This document shows positions 61,427-64,000 of a stretch of 64,000 nt of DNA, in pieces. This stretch comes from Clostridia bacterium. GTDB lineage: Bacteria > Bacillota > Clostridia > Oscillospirales > CAG-272. Location of the stretch: the NCBI GenBank assembly GCA_017547655.1, contig JAFYPF010000014.1, forward strand, positions 32,305-96,304, given 5' to 3'. Numbering within the stretch: position 1 is the stretch's first letter; each line of letters starts with the position of its first letter. The notes beneath the pieces were generated by a model. That model was not told the origin of the DNA. It saw only the letters and a program-made list of their open reading frames with translations, and did not search any database. The position numbers and the translations under genes were made by a program.

Positions 61427-63143
61427 AACAACCCTCAAAACCGACGATAATAAACCACATAGGGTCTGTGCATACTGCCGTGTTTCAACAGACGATACCG
61501 ACCAAAAGAACTCTCTTGAAACACAAAAGCAATTTTTCGCAAGGTATTTTAATCTTCATTCAAATTGGACTAATATTGGCATATTTGCAGATGAAGGCCT
61601 TTCGGGAACCTCTCTTGAAAAAAGAGACGATTTCAACCGAATGTTATTTGAAGCCAGACACGGAAACATTGACATTATTCTTACAAAGGAAGTTTCCCGT
61701 TTTTCCCGTAATGTTCAGCATCTCTTGAATATCGTTGAAGAATTACGGAACAAGGGTGTTTATATTTGGTTTTTGTCTGACGACATAAACACCGAGAAAA
61801 ATGACTATCGAGAGAAATTGACACAGATAGCAACCAATGCCGAACAAGAGAGTTTAAGAACTTCTCGCCGTGTTCGTTGGGGGCAACAACAACAAATGCA
61901 ACTCGGTGTTATTTTCGGTCGTAAAGAAATGTACGGGTATAATATCGTCAAGGATGACAACGGCATACAACATTTTGAAATCATACCCGAAGAAGCCGAA
62001 GTCATTAAAAAGATTTTTGAGTGGTTCGCAAGTGGCGAGGGTACTCACCGAATTGGCAGACGATTAGAGCAACAAGGTATCACTACCAAGCGATATAAAA
62101 ACGGGTGGAGTAATACTGTAATTCTTCGCATATTGCGGAACGAAAAATATGTGGGCGACTTGGCACAGGGCAAAACCTACACCCCCGACCCACTCACCCA
62201 CAAAAAGAAATACAACACGGGGCAATCATACCGATTTTATATAACCGACCACCACCCCGAAAGTGCTATTATTGACCGAGATTTATGGAACAAGGTACAA
62301 ACAATTTTAGAAGAAAAAGCACCGAGCGAAGAAATTAAGGCAAAGCACTCAAACCGATACTGGACAAGCGGCAAGGTGTATTGCGGTCTTTGTGGTCAAA
62401 GGTATGTCAGTTATGTAAAGAAACAAAAGAATGTGCCTTATCGTGCTTGGGTGTGCTTTGAAAATCACCAACGGGGCAATTACAAGCAAATAACACTTGA
62501 TACGGGCGAAACTGCCCTTGTAGGTTGTAATGCTCTGCGAGTAAATGACAGAGTATTAAAAACGGCAGTTCACGATATTATTACTGCATATATAATCCCT
62601 TATAGAGAAACTTTGCTTAACGAAATGAAAAAGGAAATTGCCGAACTGTCAAAACCAAAGGACAATACCAAGCAGATTAATAAACTGCAAACGGCACTTG
62701 AAAAAAAGCAAGGCGAAATCTCAAAACTCACTTTGGGTTGGTCGGGCGGCTCGGTGCCTGATATTGCCTATTATTCAAGCATAGGAACTCTTAATAAGCA
62801 ATATGAAGATTTACAAGCACAACTCCGTAAACTGCAAGAGCAAGGCAATTCTGCAAGTGCAGAAATACAAATATATACCGAGTATATAGAACAGCTTGAG
62901 TCTGTGCTCTCTCTTTCCGAGAATGACTTGAACGAGGCATTTTACGAAAGAGTTACAAAGCAGATTTTTGTCTATCCCCTGAATTTGTTGGAGTTCCGTT
63001 TATCATTTATCCCAATGCCGATTTATATGCAATATAAGACGTCGGGCAGAGGTAACGATTACGCGGCAGAGTTTACTATCCTAACAAAAGAACAGTTTGC
63101 AGAACTGCTTGAAAAAGCACCTAAAAATGAAGTTGCCTTATAA
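61395..63143 (+). CDS. Large serine recombinase
   Basis: 582 residues. Resolvase-type catalytic domain (1-150): nucleophile Ser31 in YCRVSTDD, LTKEVSRFSRN with the catalytic arginines, and SLETQ. The recombinase domain (about 160-290) has IKKIFEWFASGEGTHRIGR and GWSNTVILRILRNEKYVGD. A zinc ribbon (VYCGLCGQRYVS ... WVCFENH) and a coiled coil (about 410-490) follow, as in TndX/TnpX and phage integrases. ATG 61395 is chosen: AGAGAGG lies suitably upstream. Integrates or excises the element at the cotJC site. Confidence 0.95.
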   Translation: MAQIQIIEPNKTTLKTDDNKPHRVCAYCRVSTDDTDQKNSLETQKQFFARYFNLHSNWTNIGIFADEGLSGTSLEKRDDFNRMLFEARHGNIDIILTKEVSRFSRNVQHLLNIVEELRNKGVYIWFLSDDINTEKNDYREKLTQIATNAEQESLRTSRRVRWGQQQQMQLGVIFGRKEMYGYNIVKDDNGIQHFEIIPEEAEVIKKIFEWFASGEGTHRIGRRLEQQGITTKRYKNGWSNTVILRILRNEKYVGDLAQGKTYTPDPLTHKKKYNTGQSYRFYITDHHPESAIIDRDLWNKVQTILEEKAPSEEIKAKHSNRYWTSGKVYCGLCGQRYVSYVKKQKNVPYRAWVCFENHQRGNYKQITLDTGETALVGCNALRVNDRVLKTAVHDIITAYIIPYRETLLNEMKKEIAELSKPKDNTKQINKLQTALEKKQGEISKLTLGWSGGSVPDIAYYSSIGTLNKQYEDLQAQLRKLQEQGNSASAEIQIYTEYIEQLESVLSLSENDLNEAFYERVTKQIFVYPLNLLEFRLSFIPMPIYMQYKTSGRGNDYAAEFTILTKEQFAELLEKAPKNEVAL

Positions 63144-63186
63144 AAAACTGATGAGTAAAAACTGAAGTGAATTGTGTGTAAGATAG

Positions 63187-63234
63187 AAAAAAGCAAAGCA
63201 AGTAACGATTACATCACTTGCTTTGCTTTTTATT
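63187..63234. terminator. Bidirectional terminator between recombinase and HNH gene
   Basis: AAAAGCAAAGCAAGT with its exact complement around a 12-base loop; T-rich on both exits. Confidence 0.9.
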
Positions 63235-63907
63235 TGAAATCTAATACCCAATCTATTTTATCTCTTTTTTCAAGATTGTCTTTTGCTTTGAGTAATTGCA
63301 AATTAGTATAATGACAAAGTTTAATAATTTCTTCTTCTGATTCTGCTGTGGCTAATGGTATAATATGGTCAATATGAACATCTTCTTTGCCATCCCATTC
63401 AACACCATAAATATTTTTATAGGTTTCTAACATATATTTATAAAACGTATCATAATCACATCCTAATATCTCATACGTTCTTGTCTTTTTAGAAAAGCCC
63501 TGTCGCCTTAAAGAGTTGCTTATTAAGTGCCTAATGTTTACAGAGAGTTTGAACATCGGGTCATTTTGCATCCTTTGCTTGCGATATTTTTCTCTATACT
63601 CTCTTAATTCAGTAATATGCTCTCTGCTATACTCTGCATTTCGTTTCTTGATATCCTCTTTATGCTCTGCATTGTATTGCTTTCGCTTTTCTTTTAACAC
63701 TTCCGCATTAGTTACACGATATTCATCCATGTACTCTTGGATTTTATCTGCATTGTTTTTACGATATTGTTTTTGATATTCAGCGATTTTTTCGGTGTTT
63801 TCTTGGTAATAATTCTTTCGCCATTCTCTTTGTTCATCTTGATGTTCAGCATTATAAACTTTTTTCTGCTCTTTAATTTCTTCAGCATGGTCTTTGTAAT
63901 AAGGCAT
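63230..63907 (-). CDS. HNH endonuclease, N-terminus uncertain
   Basis: About 225 residues from ATG 63907. The N-terminal 130 residues are repeated charged helical units (KQYRKNNADKIQEYM, KQYNAEHKEDIKKRN, EYSREHITELREYREKYRK). The HNH core is at the C-terminus: VHIDHIIPLATAESEEE and HYTNLQLLKAKDNLEKRD. Related phage/element proteins have a Cys4 knuckle before the helical repeats; the frame stays open upstream to the window edge but that part is GC-rich and lacks the usual knuckle spacing. The first residues are therefore in doubt. Confidence 0.8.
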   Translation of the reverse strand: MPYYKDHAEEIKEQKKVYNAEHQDEQREWRKNYYQENTEKIAEYQKQYRKNNADKIQEYMDEYRVTNAEVLKEKRKQYNAEHKEDIKKRNAEYSREHITELREYREKYRKQRMQNDPMFKLSVNIRHLISNSLRRQGFSKKTRTYEILGCDYDTFYKYMLETYKNIYGVEWDGKEDVHIDHIIPLATAESEEEIIKLCHYTNLQLLKAKDNLEKRDKIDWVLDFK

Positions 63908-64000
63908 CAAGACATCAGCGCGGCAAAAGCAGCGCGTTCCATCTCGCTGTACGGGGCTGCAGAACCATCCAGATTCCGCCGGGAAGAAGTAGATTTTACC
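63908..64000. other. GC-rich edge of window, partial gene likely
   Basis: Composition jumps from about one-third to well over one-half GC. On the minus strand a frame ends ...SEMERAAFAALMS followed by TGA at about 63908, and looks like the C-terminus of another gene; the plus frame and the HNH frame are also open here. I cannot identify a family. This may be a nested insertion or an assembly joint. Confidence 0.4.

Larger units (their letters stand above)
61052..64000 (+). mobile_element. Left part of a serine-recombinase element inserted in cotJC
   Basis: Starts at about 61049-61056 inside cotJC and runs past the window end. Contents seen: a 109-residue protein, a large serine recombinase, an HNH endonuclease on the other strand, and a GC-rich terminal stretch. 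The right attachment site is not visible. Orientation of the recombinase is the same as cotJ. Confidence 0.75.

Noticed and set aside
1-64000. CRISPR arrays, tRNA or rRNA genes
   Set aside because: No regularly spaced repeats and no tRNA cloverleaf or rRNA motifs were found in the intergenic regions.

Overview
The window is from a low-GC, endospore-forming Gram-positive bacterium of the class Clostridia. The evidence is a threonyl T-box leader, perR-rubrerythrin, the smc-ftsY and nadD-yqeK-rsfS-leuS gene orders, spore-coat cotJ genes and many TTGACA-17-TATAAT promoters. A gut Oscillospirales-like lineage is my inference from gene content and repeat style; there is no rRNA in the window to confirm it. 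I found no tRNA, rRNA or CRISPR array.

Bases 1-18630 are a dense, co-directional housekeeping block: topA (5' end cut by the window), trmFO, plsX, rnc, a radical SAM gene, smc, ftsY, rdgB, yhbY, nadD, yqeK, two LytR-CpsA-Psr genes, rsfS, leuS and rpsU. It covers topology, tRNA modification, lipid synthesis, RNA processing, chromosome condensation, protein targeting and translation. A repeat-rich gap (18630-19050) leads to comM and a D-amino acid aminotransferase gene.

Bases 21690-30520 hold a small XRE regulator and a complete arginine cluster, argG-argH-argC-argJ-argB-argD-argF, with an ArgR-type box in front of argG and a repeat-laden gap before argF. Then come mgtE with a long leader, a T-box-controlled thrS on the minus strand, a 2-hydroxyacid dehydrogenase, a perR-rubrerythrin operon and an FKBP-type lipoprotein. 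An aminotransferase, purC, a flavoprotein, and a divergent AraC regulator / family 30 glycoside hydrolase pair follow.

Bases 43400-45850 (minus strand) are rpmG-secE-nusG-rplK-rplA. Bases 45950-55104 are a plus-strand run: rlmD, membrane and accessory enzymes, then a cyclase / AAC(3)-like / TIM-barrel operon. Bases 55150-56910 form a divergon in which an XRE-S24 (LexA/CI-like) repressor faces three small genes, with repeated operators inside both promoters. Bases 57000-59890 encode a large secreted SASA-type esterase with Ig-like domains; its signal peptide is separated from the body by a one-base frameshift.

The most striking region is 60317-64000. The spore-coat operon cotJA-cotJB-cotJC is intact until codon 65 of cotJC, where the reading frame runs into a mobile element carrying a large serine recombinase in the same orientation. 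No terminator separates the cotJ genes from the recombinase. This resembles the sporulation-regulated intervening elements known in other genes (skin in sigK, SP-beta in spsM), and cotJC may be restored by excision in the mother cell. That is an inference: the far end of the element lies outside the window.
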